The notes below the pieces were generated by a model, which was not told the origin of the DNA, ran no database searches, and saw only the letters and a program-made list of their open reading frames with translations. A DNA stretch of 64,000 nt, from positions 32,730-96,729 of the forward strand of contig MPMZ01000003.1 in the NCBI GenBank assembly GCA_002238765.1. Direction: 5' to 3'. Below, in pieces: positions 42,516 to 51,320 of this stretch. This stretch comes from Nitrospira sp. bin75. Lineage in GTDB: Bacteria > Nitrospirota > Nitrospiria > Nitrospirales > UBA8639. The position numbers and the translations under genes are program-made. Each line of letters opens with the position of its first letter. Within the stretch, counting starts at the first letter, position 1.

Positions 42516-43727
42516 ATGCCGACGTTCCTGTATCGCGTGAAAACCCGGCAGGGAGGAGTCCGGCGGGGAAAGCTGGAGGCCGTCGACCACAGCGCCGCCC
42601 TGCGGGCTCTTCGCCAACAAGACCTGTTCGTGACCCGCCTCAGGGAAGAACCCGCCTCCCTTGTCCAAGGGTGGTCCTTCTCGGGAACGGTCCGCGTCTC
42701 CCAAAACGACTTGATGGTGTTTACCTATCAGCTCGAAGCCTTGATCAAAGCCGGAGTGCCTCTTGCGCAGGGACTCGATATGCTGGCGACGCAAGCCTCG
42801 TCTTCGGCTTTTCAAGCGGTGATTCGTGCCGTGAAACAGAAGGTGGAGTCGGGGTCGTCCCTGGCCGGTGCGCTTCAGGGACACCCCACGGTGTTCACGC
42901 CCTGGTACGTCAATATGGTCGAAGCCGGGGAGGAAAGCGGTACATTGGATCAGACGTTCGGCCGGGTAGCTGAGCATTTGGATAAAGTGGGACGGCTCAG
43001 GCAACAGGTGAAGCTGGCGTTGGCGTATCCCCTGCTGGTGATGACGGTGGCCGTGCTTGTGCTCTGGGTGTTGCTTCTGTGGGTGATCCCCATGTTCGCC
43101 ACCATGTTCGCCGATTGGGGTGACGCGCTGCCTTGGCCGACGGCCCTGGTGTTGGCGGTGAGTCGCTGGCTCCAGGCCCATTGGGTGCCGGTGCTCCTCG
43201 GCGTCGCCGGTCTGGGCATCGGGGGACGTGTGTGGTCGAAGACCCGGTCAGGACAAGGGATGATCGAGGACGTCATGCTTCGCGTGCCGTTGGCAGGAAA
43301 ATTGTGGCGGAACGTGGCCGTGGTTCACGTCACGCGGACGCTCGGCGTGCTGCTGCGGAGCGGCGTGCCGATTTTGCGCGGCCTGGAAATCGCCCAAAAG
43401 GTGTCCGGGTTGCGACGCATGGCACTGGCGTTGGAGGAAGCAAAATCCAGTATTCGCGAGGGACATACCCTGGCCGACCCGCTGGAGCGGTCCGGGATGT
43501 TTCCCCGCTTGGTCTCCAACATGGTCGGGGTCGGCGAAGCCACGGGAAATCTCGATATGGCCCTGGAAAACGTCGCGGACCTGTATGAACGTGAAGTGGA
43601 CCGCGACGTCGCCGCGTTTACCGCTGTCCTGGAGCCTCTGATCATCGTCGTGTTAGGCATCGGCATCGGGTTTATTGTCGTGGCCATGTACCTTCCGATT
43701 TTCTCGATGCCCTCCGTGTTTGACTGA
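42516..43727 (+). CDS. gspF: GspF/PilC-type inner-membrane platform protein
   Basis: Inner-membrane platform partner of the GspE ATPase. 403 residues with two repeated T2SSF domains (about 70-190 and 270-395). Each has the signature FTYQLEALIKAGVPLAQGL / VTRTLGVLLRSGVPILRGL and GEESGTLD / GEATGNLD. Three membrane helices, at about 168-192, 225-245 and 375-398. Lies 32 bases after gspE. Confidence 0.94.
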   Translation: MPTFLYRVKTRQGGVRRGKLEAVDHSAALRALRQQDLFVTRLREEPASLVQGWSFSGTVRVSQNDLMVFTYQLEALIKAGVPLAQGLDMLATQASSSAFQAVIRAVKQKVESGSSLAGALQGHPTVFTPWYVNMVEAGEESGTLDQTFGRVAEHLDKVGRLRQQVKLALAYPLLVMTVAVLVLWVLLLWVIPMFATMFADWGDALPWPTALVLAVSRWLQAHWVPVLLGVAGLGIGGRVWSKTRSGQGMIEDVMLRVPLAGKLWRNVAVVHVTRTLGVLLRSGVPILRGLEIAQKVSGLRRMALALEEAKSSIREGHTLADPLERSGMFPRLVSNMVGVGEATGNLDMALENVADLYEREVDRDVAAFTAVLEPLIIVVLGIGIGFIVVAMYLPIFSMPSVFD

Positions 43728-43793
43728 CCTCTCGAGGAGAAGGGGCCTGCCGTGTTGTTGCGAACGGGTCAGGCGGGTTGGTAAGAGTGCCTC

Positions 43794-44696
43794 ATGGGTA
43801 ACGTGGATCGATCCCTGCTCTTGCATCCCCCGGCCAAGGTCAACCTCATTCTCAAAATTTTCGATCGACTGTCCAATGGGTATCATGCCCTGTGGTCGTT
43901 CATGCAAACGATCGGGGTGTCTGATGAGTTGACGGTTCGGGTCACGAACGCGTTTGAAGGGATTCGTCTCGACTGTTCGGAGAAAACCTTGTCGCCGCCG
44001 ACCGGCAACCTGGTGTATCGGGCTGCCGACTTGGTGTTACGGCGGGCGGGCGTCGCCGTCGGCGTGGACTTGAAATTGGTCAAGGGGATCCCGGTTGAAG
44101 CGGGTCTTGGCGGCGGGAGCAGTGACGCCGCGGCGACCATTATGGGTCTCAATCGTTTGTTGGGTCTCAACTGGACCAACGGTGAGATGGCCGCCTTGGG
44201 ACAAACCCTGGGAAGCGACGTGCCCTTTTTCATGGAGGCGCCGACTGCCGTGGTGCATGGATGGGGCCAGCGGATTATTCCGAAAACCCTTGAAGGCGTC
44301 CGGTGGATCGTGCTGGTGAATCCGGGGTTCCCGATCAACACGGGCCAGGCGTTCAGGCGCTTGGATGAGGTGCGGCGGACCGTGCCGCCCATGCCCGAAG
44401 CCCTGGAATCGGTTGAACGGGCGTCTTCCGTTTCCTGGAGCGGGATCCTCGCCCGGATGGAGAATGACTTCGAGGCGGTCCTGTTCGCCGACTATCCCGT
44501 GTTGGCCGACATCAAGAACACGTTATCCGAAATGGGCGCGGAAGGAGCCCTCTTGTCCGGCAGCGGAGCGACCGTGTTCGGTGTGTTTCGAGAGCAGGCC
44601 GAGGCCCTTCGTGCCAAAGGGGCGTTTGCCGGGACCCCGAAGTATCAGGTTGCCGTCGGACCCTCTCTTCAGCGTGGCGTGTTGGAGGAACCCTAG
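43794..44696 (+). CDS. ispE: 4-diphosphocytidyl-2-C-methyl-D-erythritol kinase
   Basis: GHMP kinase in the MEP isoprenoid pathway. 300 residues: LHPPAKVNLILKIFDRLSNGYHAL at the start (Lys and Tyr of the substrate site), the ATP loop VEAGLGGGSSDAAATI, LGSDVPFFM, and SGSGATVFGVF at the C-terminus. It sits just before prs, a widely conserved pair. Confidence 0.95.
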   Translation: MGNVDRSLLLHPPAKVNLILKIFDRLSNGYHALWSFMQTIGVSDELTVRVTNAFEGIRLDCSEKTLSPPTGNLVYRAADLVLRRAGVAVGVDLKLVKGIPVEAGLGGGSSDAAATIMGLNRLLGLNWTNGEMAALGQTLGSDVPFFMEAPTAVVHGWGQRIIPKTLEGVRWIVLVNPGFPINTGQAFRRLDEVRRTVPPMPEALESVERASSVSWSGILARMENDFEAVLFADYPVLADIKNTLSEMGAEGALLSGSGATVFGVFREQAEALRAKGAFAGTPKYQVAVGPSLQRGVLEEP

Positions 44697-44746
44697 GCGG
44701 CGGGACGTCGTCTCTGCACATGGTCGGCAAGACGGAAGTTCGGTTG

Positions 44747-44775
44747 TTGACAACCATGCGTGGATGGCCTAAATA
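44747..44775 (+). promoter_or_regulatory. Likely prs promoter
   Basis: A perfect TTGACA (44747-44752), 17-base spacer and TAAATA (44770-44775), about 60 bases before prs. Confidence 0.5.
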
Positions 44776-44833
44776 GTGATGCAGGGGTTTCTCCCGTCTT
44801 CTTTTTTTCACGTCACACTCTGGACGAGTATTC

Positions 44834-45775
44834 ATGGCCGATGACCTGAAGCTGTTTGCCGGAAACTCCAACCCGCATCTGACCAGCGAGATCAGCGCCT
44901 ATCTTGGTGTGCCCTTGTCACAGGCGGTGGTCTCGACTTTCAGCGACGGCGAAATCCGAGTCAAAATCGAAGAAAACGTACGGGGAGGAGACGTATTCGT
45001 CATTCAGTCGTGTTGTGACCCGGTCAATACGTCGGTCATGGAACTCTTGATCATGTTGGATGCCCTGAAACGGTCATCCGCCTACCGGATCACGGCCGTC
45101 ATTCCGTACTTCGGCTATGCCCGCCAGGATCGGAAAGACCAACCGCGGGTCCCGATCAGCGCCAAACTGATGGCTGATCTGATTACCACGGCCGGGGCGC
45201 ACCGGGTGCTGACGATGGATTTGCACGCCGGGCCGATTCAGGGGTTTTTCAATATCCCGGTCGATCATCTCTATGCCAGGCCGGTCTTGTTGGATTACGT
45301 CAAGAAAAGTCAATTGCAGGACGTGGTCGTGGTTTCGCCTGATGCCGGCGGTGTCGAACGCGCCCGGGCGTTTGCCAAACGGTTGGAAGCGAATCTGGCG
45401 ATCGTCGACAAACGCCGGGAAGGCCCCAACCAGGCCCAGGTGATGAATATTATCGGGGACGTGAGAGCCCGCCACGTCCTATTGCTGGACGATATGATTG
45501 ACACGGCCGGGACGATTGTGGAAACCGCCAACGCCTGTCTGGAGAATGGGGCCTCCATGGTCTGGGGGGTGTGTACCCATCCCGTGCTGTCCGGTCCCGC
45601 GATCGAACGGATTGAACAATCCTCGCTGGCGCAAGTGGTGGCCACGAATTCGATTGCCCTGCAGGGCAAAGATCAGGTATGTTCAAAAATTCGCATTCTG
45701 TCGGTGGCCCCCCTCCTCGGGGAAGCCATCAAGCGAATCCACAAGGAGCAATCAGTCACCTCGTTGTTCGACTGA
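44834..45775 (+). CDS. prs: Ribose-phosphate pyrophosphokinase
   Basis: Makes PRPP from ribose 5-phosphate and ATP for nucleotide, His and Trp synthesis. 313 residues: [42 protein letters not shown], the metal/ATP site [31 protein letters not shown], and the PRPP loop [15 protein letters not shown]. Full length and unbroken. Confidence 0.97.
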   Translation: MADDLKLFAGNSNPHLTSEISAYLGVPLSQAVVSTFSDGEIRVKIEENVRGGDVFVIQSCCDPVNTSVMELLIMLDALKRSSAYRITAVIPYFGYARQDRKDQPRVPISAKLMADLITTAGAHRVLTMDLHAGPIQGFFNIPVDHLYARPVLLDYVKKSQLQDVVVVSPDAGGVERARAFAKRLEANLAIVDKRREGPNQAQVMNIIGDVRARHVLLLDDMIDTAGTIVETANACLENGASMVWGVCTHPVLSGPAIERIEQSSLAQVVATNSIALQGKDQVCSKIRILSVAPLLGEAIKRIHKEQSVTSLFD

Positions 45776-45907
45776 TCCTTTTTCATTGATGAGAAGACCT
45801 GAAGAATAGCAGCCTGAAGCCATCGGGTAGTCCCTGGATGGCCCCGGTTGCCGTCGGTGAGAGGAACGCCGGCACGGAAGACCGGGGAAAAGAATTGAAG
45901 GAGCATT

Positions 45908-46594
45908 ATGGAGTTTGTCGCTGAAGCAACAATCAGAACGCAGTTCGGAAAAGGGGCGGCCCGTGAGATCCGGCGGAGCGGACAGATCCCCGCCGTGCTG
46001 TACGGGCAAGGGACTTCGCGGTTGATCCAACTCGACCCCAAGGCGATTCAGAACATCCTGGTGGCGCAGGCCGGGAGTACGGGGCTCATTTCCTTGACGA
46101 TCGATGGGGACGAGCAGGCGCCGCAACGGACCGCCGTGATTCAAGACGTGCAGCGGGACCCGCTCGCAGGATCGATTTTGCACGTCGATTTATTGGAAGT
46201 GTCGATGGATAAGCCGGTTCGCGTGAAAGTGCCGGTCCATATCACAGGGGGCGTGCCCATTGGCGTCAAGCGTGATCAGGGTGTGGTGAATCAACCGATG
46301 AGAGAATTGCATATCGAATGCCTGCCCAACGTCATTCCCGACCAAATCGACGTGGATGCGTCGGCCTTGGGAATCAATCAGGGCATTCACATTCGGGATC
46401 TGCAGGCCGGTGAGGGCATCAAAATTCTTGACGACCCCGATGGCATGGTCGTGAACGTGACCGTGCCTATTTCCGAGGAGAAATTGTCCGCCATGCTGAC
46501 GTCGGAAGCGGCCCCGGCCACCGAGGCTCCGGAACCCGAGCGCGCGGCCGACGCATCCGCAGCCCCTGCCAACCCCAGCGACTCCCCCAAGTAA
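45908..46594 (+). CDS. rplY: 50S ribosomal protein bL25, CTC form
   Basis: Binds 5S rRNA. 228 residues with the longer general-stress CTC layout: N-terminal L25 barrel (GKGAAREIRRSGQIPAVLYG), a C-terminal TL5 domain with VPVHITGGVPIGVKRDQGVV and LPNVIPDQIDVD, and an Ala/Glu/Pro-rich disordered tail. Lies between prs and pth, the standard place. Confidence 0.96.
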   Translation: MEFVAEATIRTQFGKGAAREIRRSGQIPAVLYGQGTSRLIQLDPKAIQNILVAQAGSTGLISLTIDGDEQAPQRTAVIQDVQRDPLAGSILHVDLLEVSMDKPVRVKVPVHITGGVPIGVKRDQGVVNQPMRELHIECLPNVIPDQIDVDASALGINQGIHIRDLQAGEGIKILDDPDGMVVNVTVPISEEKLSAMLTSEAAPATEAPEPERAADASAAPANPSDSPK

Positions 46595-46597
46595 CCC

Positions 46598-47167
46598 TTG
46601 CGTGTCATTGTCGGACTCGGGAATCCGGGCGTCGAATATGCCGCGACTCGCCATAACGTCGGACAGCGGGTCGTGGCCGACGCGGCGGCCGAGTGGTCTA
46701 TTCCGTTACATCGACACGGCTTATCTCAACGCGGAACAGGTCGAATCCACGGGCAACCCGTGTCCCTTGTGCTGCCCGTGACGTTCATGAACGTGTCCGG
46801 TGAGGCCGTGGAGGAACTCATGTCGGCGCATGACGTCCACGCGCAAGACGTCATCGTGGTCCATGATGATTTGGACCTGCCTATCGGGCGCCTTCGCATC
46901 CGGCCGGAAGGGGGAACGGGGGGACATCGGGGCTTGGAGTCCATTGTGATGGCCTTGGGGACGGAAGCCTTCACTCGCCTGAAAATAGGGATAGGCCGTC
47001 CTGCCCCGGAAGTGGACCCCGCCGATTTTGTGTTGGCCCCGATGACATCGGAGGAGTTGAACGCCCTGCGACCCGTTTTGACCAGAGCAGTTGAAGGGCT
47101 GGCGTGTCTGGTGCAGCATGGCGTGCCAGAAGCGATGAATCGCTTTAATCGCCGCATGCCGGCGTAA
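46598..47167 (+). CDS. pth: Peptidyl-tRNA hydrolase
   Basis: Recycles peptidyl-tRNAs released during translation. 189 residues: IVGLGNPGVEYAATRHNVGQ with the catalytic His, PVTFMNVSGEAV, VVHDDLDLPIGRLRIRPEGG (catalytic Asp) and GGTGGHRGLESIV. It starts at TTG 46598, three bases after the rplY stop, because the family begins MR-V-I-V-G-L-G. Confidence 0.95.
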   Translation: MRVIVGLGNPGVEYAATRHNVGQRVVADAAAEWSIPLHRHGLSQRGTGRIHGQPVSLVLPVTFMNVSGEAVEELMSAHDVHAQDVIVVHDDLDLPIGRLRIRPEGGTGGHRGLESIVMALGTEAFTRLKIGIGRPAPEVDPADFVLAPMTSEELNALRPVLTRAVEGLACLVQHGVPEAMNRFNRRMPA

Positions 47168-47210
47168 ACCACGAGATGGGGAAAGGGAAGGATCCCGTCG
47201 GAGACTTGGT

Positions 47211-47240
47211 TTGACAGTGCATTTTACCCTGTGGTACCGT
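47211..47240 (+). promoter_or_regulatory. Likely promoter of the rpsF operon
   Basis: A perfect TTGACA (47211-47216), 18-base spacer and a weak TACCGT (47235-47240), about 60 bases before rpsF. Confidence 0.4.
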
Positions 47241-47301
47241 CGCTTCCCTTGTAAGGACGCCGGTGTGGGGACGAATCGGGATTTTTCAGAAAGAGGACGG
47301 C

Positions 47302-47649
47302 ATGGCATGTTATGAATCAATTTTTATCCTTCGGTCATCGTTGGCTGATGAAGAAGCCGAGGCGGTCATCGAAAAAATGAAAAACGTGTTAACGAAACAC
47401 GGGGCGACGATTGTCAAGGCCGATAATTGGGGGAAAAAGAAGCTCGCGTATGAGATTAAACATGACCGGCGCGGCACGTATATCCTGCTTCAGTTTGAAT
47501 CGGCGCAAGAGAACGTGGTGCGTGAACTTGAACGGCTTTACCGATTGGAAGACTCGGTCATCAAGTTCTTGACCGTGCGCGTGGAAGAAGAAGCGTTCCA
47601 GGAAGTTGCGGCCGAACAGGGAGAGTCCGAAGGTGGTGGGGTTCAATAA
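47302..47649 (+). CDS. rpsF: 30S ribosomal protein bS6
   Basis: Small-subunit protein that pairs with bS18. 115 residues: CYESIFILRSSLADEEAEAVI, DNWGKKKLAYEIKHDRRGTYILLQFE and RLEDSVIKFLTVRVEE, all typical, then an acidic tail. ATG 47302 follows AAAGAGGA. Its end overlaps ssb. Confidence 0.96.
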   Translation: MACYESIFILRSSLADEEAEAVIEKMKNVLTKHGATIVKADNWGKKKLAYEIKHDRRGTYILLQFESAQENVVRELERLYRLEDSVIKFLTVRVEEEAFQEVAAEQGESEGGGVQ

Positions 47650-48040
47650 GATCATTCTCATCGGGAACCTGACGCGGAACCCGGAACTTCGGTACACCCC
47701 CAGCGGGACTCCCGTCGCCAATTTCGGGTTGGCGGTGAATCGACGGTTTCGACAAGCCGATGATCAAAAAGAGGAAGTGTGTTACGTTGATATCGTGGTC
47801 TTTGGCAAGCAAGCCGAGCATTGCGGCCAATACCTGAGTAAAGGTGACGGGGCCATTGTCGATGGACGACTCCAGCAGCGGCGGTGGGAAACGGAAGACG
47901 GACAACGCCGAAGCAAGCACGAGGTCGCGGCGCAATCGGTGACGTTTCTCCCCAAAAAACAAAGTCACGCCAATGAATCCGGCGGGGGAGAAGAAGAATA
48001 CTCGCACGACCATCCGTACGAATCTGAAGAGTACGCATAA
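47633..48040 (+). CDS. ssb: Single-stranded DNA-binding protein without the usual tail
   Basis: OB-fold ssDNA-binding protein in the rpsF-ssb-rpsR slot. 135 residues from GTG 47633: [54 protein letters not shown] and [23 protein letters not shown] are classic SSB. The tail is acidic ([19 protein letters not shown]) but lacks the DDDIPF tip that recruits partner proteins in most SSBs. No other frame nearby encodes such a tip. It may be a variant or a second SSB. Confidence 0.9.
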   Translation: MVGFNKIILIGNLTRNPELRYTPSGTPVANFGLAVNRRFRQADDQKEEVCYVDIVVFGKQAEHCGQYLSKGDGAIVDGRLQQRRWETEDGQRRSKHEVAAQSVTFLPKKQSHANESGGGEEEYSHDHPYESEEYA

Positions 48041-48066
48041 TTTTCGCACACGAGGAGAAGAGACAC

Positions 48067-48294
48067 GTGGAACGAGGGAGGCTTTTTCAGCGGCGGCGCG
48101 TTTGCCGGTTTTGTCACGAGGCCACGCCCCTGGATTATAAGGATCTGAACCTGTTGCGTAATTTTTTGACGGAACGAGGACGCATCATTCCGAGACGGAT
48201 ATCCGGAAACTGTATGCGGCACCAACGGAAGCTCACGATTGCGATCAAACGTGCCCGCAGTATCGCCCTGTTAGCCTTTGCCGAAGAGCGGTAG
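48067..48294 (+). CDS. rpsR: 30S ribosomal protein bS18
   Basis: Small-subunit protein partner of bS6. 75 residues: [20 protein letters not shown] [28 protein letters not shown] and [20 protein letters not shown]. It starts at GTG 48067 after GAGGAGAAGAG. Two Cys-X2-Cys-like pairs are kept, consistent with a zinc-binding form. rplI, the usual next gene, is missing here. Confidence 0.95.
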   Translation: MERGRLFQRRRVCRFCHEATPLDYKDLNLLRNFLTERGRIIPRRISGNCMRHQRKLTIAIKRARSIALLAFAEER

Positions 48295-48359
48295 GGCCCG
48301 GCCCGTCGTGACGGTGCGGTTCCAGTCTGAATCCCCGGGTCAAGGGAGGTCCGGCAAAC

Positions 48360-48914
48360 GTGGCCTCGCTCAGCTTCAGCGCGAAAGACATTCCTCCTGA
48401 AGGCACCCGCATCGACTGCGTCGTCGGGAAGGAGGACTTGCAGTTAGAAGAGAACGATCCCGGAATACAAGACGTGCTGGCTTTGACGGCAACGATTCAT
48501 GCCGAAGAGACCGACTTCCGGGTGGAAGGCGAGTTGAACGGCCTGCTGCTCCATGTCTGTGTTCGTTGTCTCGAATCGTTTGCCGCGCCCGCGGACCTTT
48601 CGTTTCGGGCCGTGTACAAGGAACGGAGTCGGCGGCGCGCGAAAGAACCGGAGGCCGACGGGGATTCGGAGCCTGAAGAGACGGACTGCCATCCCGTGGT
48701 CGAACAGCGGATTGAATTGCAGGAGATGCTTCGAGAACACCTCATTTTGTCCGTCCCGATGCAACCCCTCTGTTCAGAGGCGTGTCAAGGATTGTGTCAG
48801 GTGTGCGGGCAAAATCTGAACGTTCAAAGGTGCGGGTGCGGGGAGGTGAACGTAGCGTCTCCCTTTGCGATCTTGCAAGAAGCATTCAGACCTTCACAAA
48901 AACCGTTGAAGTAA
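48360..48914 (+). CDS. yceD: YceD/DUF177 family protein (23S rRNA accumulation)
   Basis: Conserved partner of rpmF; the plant and bacterial family is linked to 23S rRNA accumulation. 184 residues: an N-terminal barrel-like part, the CVRCLESFAAPADLSF motif, an acidic insert, then a C-terminal Cys cluster (CSEACQGLCQVCGQNLN, CGCG) typical of the form with a zinc-ribbon-like end. GTG 48360 start. Directly upstream of rpmF and plsX, a strongly conserved order. Confidence 0.9.
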   Translation: MASLSFSAKDIPPEGTRIDCVVGKEDLQLEENDPGIQDVLALTATIHAEETDFRVEGELNGLLLHVCVRCLESFAAPADLSFRAVYKERSRRRAKEPEADGDSEPEETDCHPVVEQRIELQEMLREHLILSVPMQPLCSEACQGLCQVCGQNLNVQRCGCGEVNVASPFAILQEAFRPSQKPLK

Positions 48915-48968
48915 GTCACGTGGAGGGCACACGAGCGCAGGTCGTTTCCGTGACGTGAGGAGAACACA

Positions 48969-49151
48969 ATGGCAAACCCCAAACATCGACATTCCAAGGC
49001 CCGGCGGGATAAACGACGTACGCACAAGAAGCTCGGCATGCCGAGTTTTTCCATTTGTCCCCAATGTCACGAACGAATGTTACCTCATCGGACCTGCCTG
49101 TCGTGCGGTTACTACAAACGTGTCGCGATCATCGCGATCCAGGAAAGCTAG
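48969..49151 (+). CDS. rpmF: 50S ribosomal protein bL32
   Basis: Large-subunit protein. 60 residues: NPKHRHSKARRDKRRTHKKL is the standard opening, followed by a four-Cys zinc site CPQC...CLSCGYYKR. Preceded by GAGGAGA. Confidence 0.96.
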   Translation: MANPKHRHSKARRDKRRTHKKLGMPSFSICPQCHERMLPHRTCLSCGYYKRVAIIAIQES

Positions 49152-49305
49152 GGATTTCTGCTTTACGGTGATAGCGCGAGACAAGGCAAAGCGTCCCCCA
49201 GCGAAACCCCGAAGACGCCGCCATGCGCCTGATAGTGCCATAGACCAGCGGTTCCCTAAGACGTTCTCGTCTTGACCCTCCCGATTGGAGGCTGGCGCAC
49301 GATCC

Positions 49306-50337
49306 ATGAAAATTGCTCTTGATGCCATGGGCGGGGATCACGGCTTGACCCCCGTCGTCGAAGGTGCGCTCCAAGCGCTCAATGAGCTTGACGTCGAACT
49401 CATCCTCGTGGGCCACGAAGACCAACTCCGGGCAGAGTTGGATCGCGTGCAGTGCACGGATCACCGTCTGACGGTCCGCCATGCCTCCCAAACGGTCGAC
49501 ATGCATGAATCTCCGGCGCAAGTGGCCAGGAAAAAACGTGATTCGTCGATTTGGGTGGCGACCGAGTTGGTCAAGACCGACGAGGCCCAGGCAGTGGTGA
49601 GTGCCGGCAACACGGGTGCCACGATGGTGTCGGCCTTTTTTCTGCTGGGAACCATCAAGGGCGTTGAACGACCGGCCATTGCGGCAACCTTGCCGACTAT
49701 CCGGGGCACGGCCATCATGTTGGACGTCGGGGCGACGGTCGATTGTTCCCCTCAGCAATTGCACCAGTTCGCCATTATGGGCCATGAGTATGCCAAACAC
49801 CTCATGGACATCGCGCAGCCTCGGGTGGGACTCCTCAGTATCGGGGAGGAGGCGACCAAAGGTAATGAGGTGACGAAAGAGGCTTTCCGTCTGCTCAAGG
49901 AAAGTTCCTTGAACTTTATCGGCAACCTCGAAGGCCGGGACGTGTACAGCGGGACGGCTGACGTGATCGTGTGTGACGGGTTTCTGGGCAACGTCTCATT
50001 GAAAATCTCCGAAGGGTTGGCGGAAGCCATGAAGAAAATCCTGATGAGTGAGGTGATGAATTCACCCTTGGGGCGCTTGTCGTTGGCCTTCATGACGGGT
50101 CCGCTCATGCGCTTGAAACGACGAACGGATTACGCCGAATTCGGCGGCGCGCCGCTCTTGGGTGTGAATGGAGTCTGCATGATTTGTCATGGCCGGTCCT
50201 CGGCAAAGGCCATTAAGAACGCCATCAGGCGGGCGGACGCCTTAGCCCAAGGACGGCTGATCGATCTGATCCAGCGAGATATTGCGGAAAGCCTGACCGC
50301 ACCGATGACGCCCAGCCCTCAAATGGCCTTTGAATGA
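49306..50337 (+). CDS. plsX: Phosphate acyltransferase PlsX
   Basis: Makes acyl-phosphate from acyl-ACP for phospholipid synthesis; peripheral membrane enzyme. 343 residues: IALDAMGGDHGLTPVVEGAL, VSAGNTGATMVSAFFLLG, GLLSIGEEATKGNEVTKEA, VICDGFLGN-type VIVCDGFLGNVSLKISEGLA, and EFGGAPLLGVNGVCMICHGRS. Start set at ATG 49306, as usual for the family. Ends in an ATGA overlap with fabH. Confidence 0.96.
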   Translation: MKIALDAMGGDHGLTPVVEGALQALNELDVELILVGHEDQLRAELDRVQCTDHRLTVRHASQTVDMHESPAQVARKKRDSSIWVATELVKTDEAQAVVSAGNTGATMVSAFFLLGTIKGVERPAIAATLPTIRGTAIMLDVGATVDCSPQQLHQFAIMGHEYAKHLMDIAQPRVGLLSIGEEATKGNEVTKEAFRLLKESSLNFIGNLEGRDVYSGTADVIVCDGFLGNVSLKISEGLAEAMKKILMSEVMNSPLGRLSLAFMTGPLMRLKRRTDYAEFGGAPLLGVNGVCMICHGRSSAKAIKNAIRRADALAQGRLIDLIQRDIAESLTAPMTPSPQMAFE

Positions 50338-51308
50338 GAAGTCGGATACTCGGGACGGGATCCTTTGCTCCCAAACAGGTGTTGACCAACGCCGACCTCG
50401 AAAACATGGTGGAGACGTCGGATTCCTGGATCGTGGAACGCACCGGCATTCACGAGCGTCGCCTGGCTGCTCCCGGCGAAGCCTGTTCGGACCTCGGCGT
50501 GCTGGCCGCACAGCAGGCGTTGGCGGACGCAAACGTCCAGGCGGCCCAACTCGATCTGATCCTCGTGGCGACCTGCACCGGGGATGCGCCTTTGCCTTCC
50601 ACCGCGTCTCTGATTCAACACCGGCTGGGCGCCGTGAAGGCCGCGGCCTGCGACATTTCGGCGGCATGCTGCGGGTTCGTGTATGGCCTGTCGGTGGCGG
50701 ACGCCTTTGTGCGGACGGGGCACCGGTACGTGCTGGTCATCGGATCGGAAGTGATGTCTTCCATCACGGATTGGACGGACCGGAACACCTGTGTCCTCTT
50801 TGGGGATGGAGCGGGGGCCGCGGTGGTGGGCCCGACGGAAGACGACCGGGGACTCCTTTCCTTCCATTTACACGCGGATGGGCGGTTCTCCGATTTGATT
50901 TGCGTGCCCGGCGGCGGGTCGAGTCTCCCCCCGTCGGAACGCGTCTTGGCCGAACGCCTGCATTGCGTCAAAATGCGCGGCAATGAAACCTTCAAGATTG
51001 CCGTCAAAACGATGGAAGAGGCCATACGGGAGGCCGTCGCGGCGCAGGGGCTCGGCATTGACGATATTGATTGCCTGGTTCCCCACCAAGCCAACATCCG
51101 AATTTTGCGGGCCGTCGGGCAACGTCTCGGGTTGCCCGTGGACCGGATCGTGATCAACGTCGACCGGTATGGCAATACCTCAGCCGCGTCCATCCCGTTG
51201 GCATTGGACGAAGCCGTCAAGAACGGCACGATTCAAGAAGGGAACGTGGTGGTGATGGCGGCGTTCGGGGCAGGGCTCACGTGGGCCTCCGGGGTGATGC
51301 GATGGTAG
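50334..51308 (+). CDS. fabH: 3-oxoacyl-ACP synthase III
   Basis: Starts fatty acid synthesis by condensing acetyl-CoA with malonyl-ACP. 324 residues. Catalytic Cys in DISAACCGFVYGL near residue 112, His in DCLVPHQANIRI and Asn in DRYGNTSAASIPLAL complete the triad. The N-terminal LGTGSFAPKQVLTN and SWIVERTGIHERR are typical. Confidence 0.96.
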   Translation: MRSRILGTGSFAPKQVLTNADLENMVETSDSWIVERTGIHERRLAAPGEACSDLGVLAAQQALADANVQAAQLDLILVATCTGDAPLPSTASLIQHRLGAVKAAACDISAACCGFVYGLSVADAFVRTGHRYVLVIGSEVMSSITDWTDRNTCVLFGDGAGAAVVGPTEDDRGLLSFHLHADGRFSDLICVPGGGSSLPPSERVLAERLHCVKMRGNETFKIAVKTMEEAIREAVAAQGLGIDDIDCLVPHQANIRILRAVGQRLGLPVDRIVINVDRYGNTSAASIPLALDEAVKNGTIQEGNVVVMAAFGAGLTWASGVMRW

Positions 51309-51320
51309 AAAGGACAGAAC

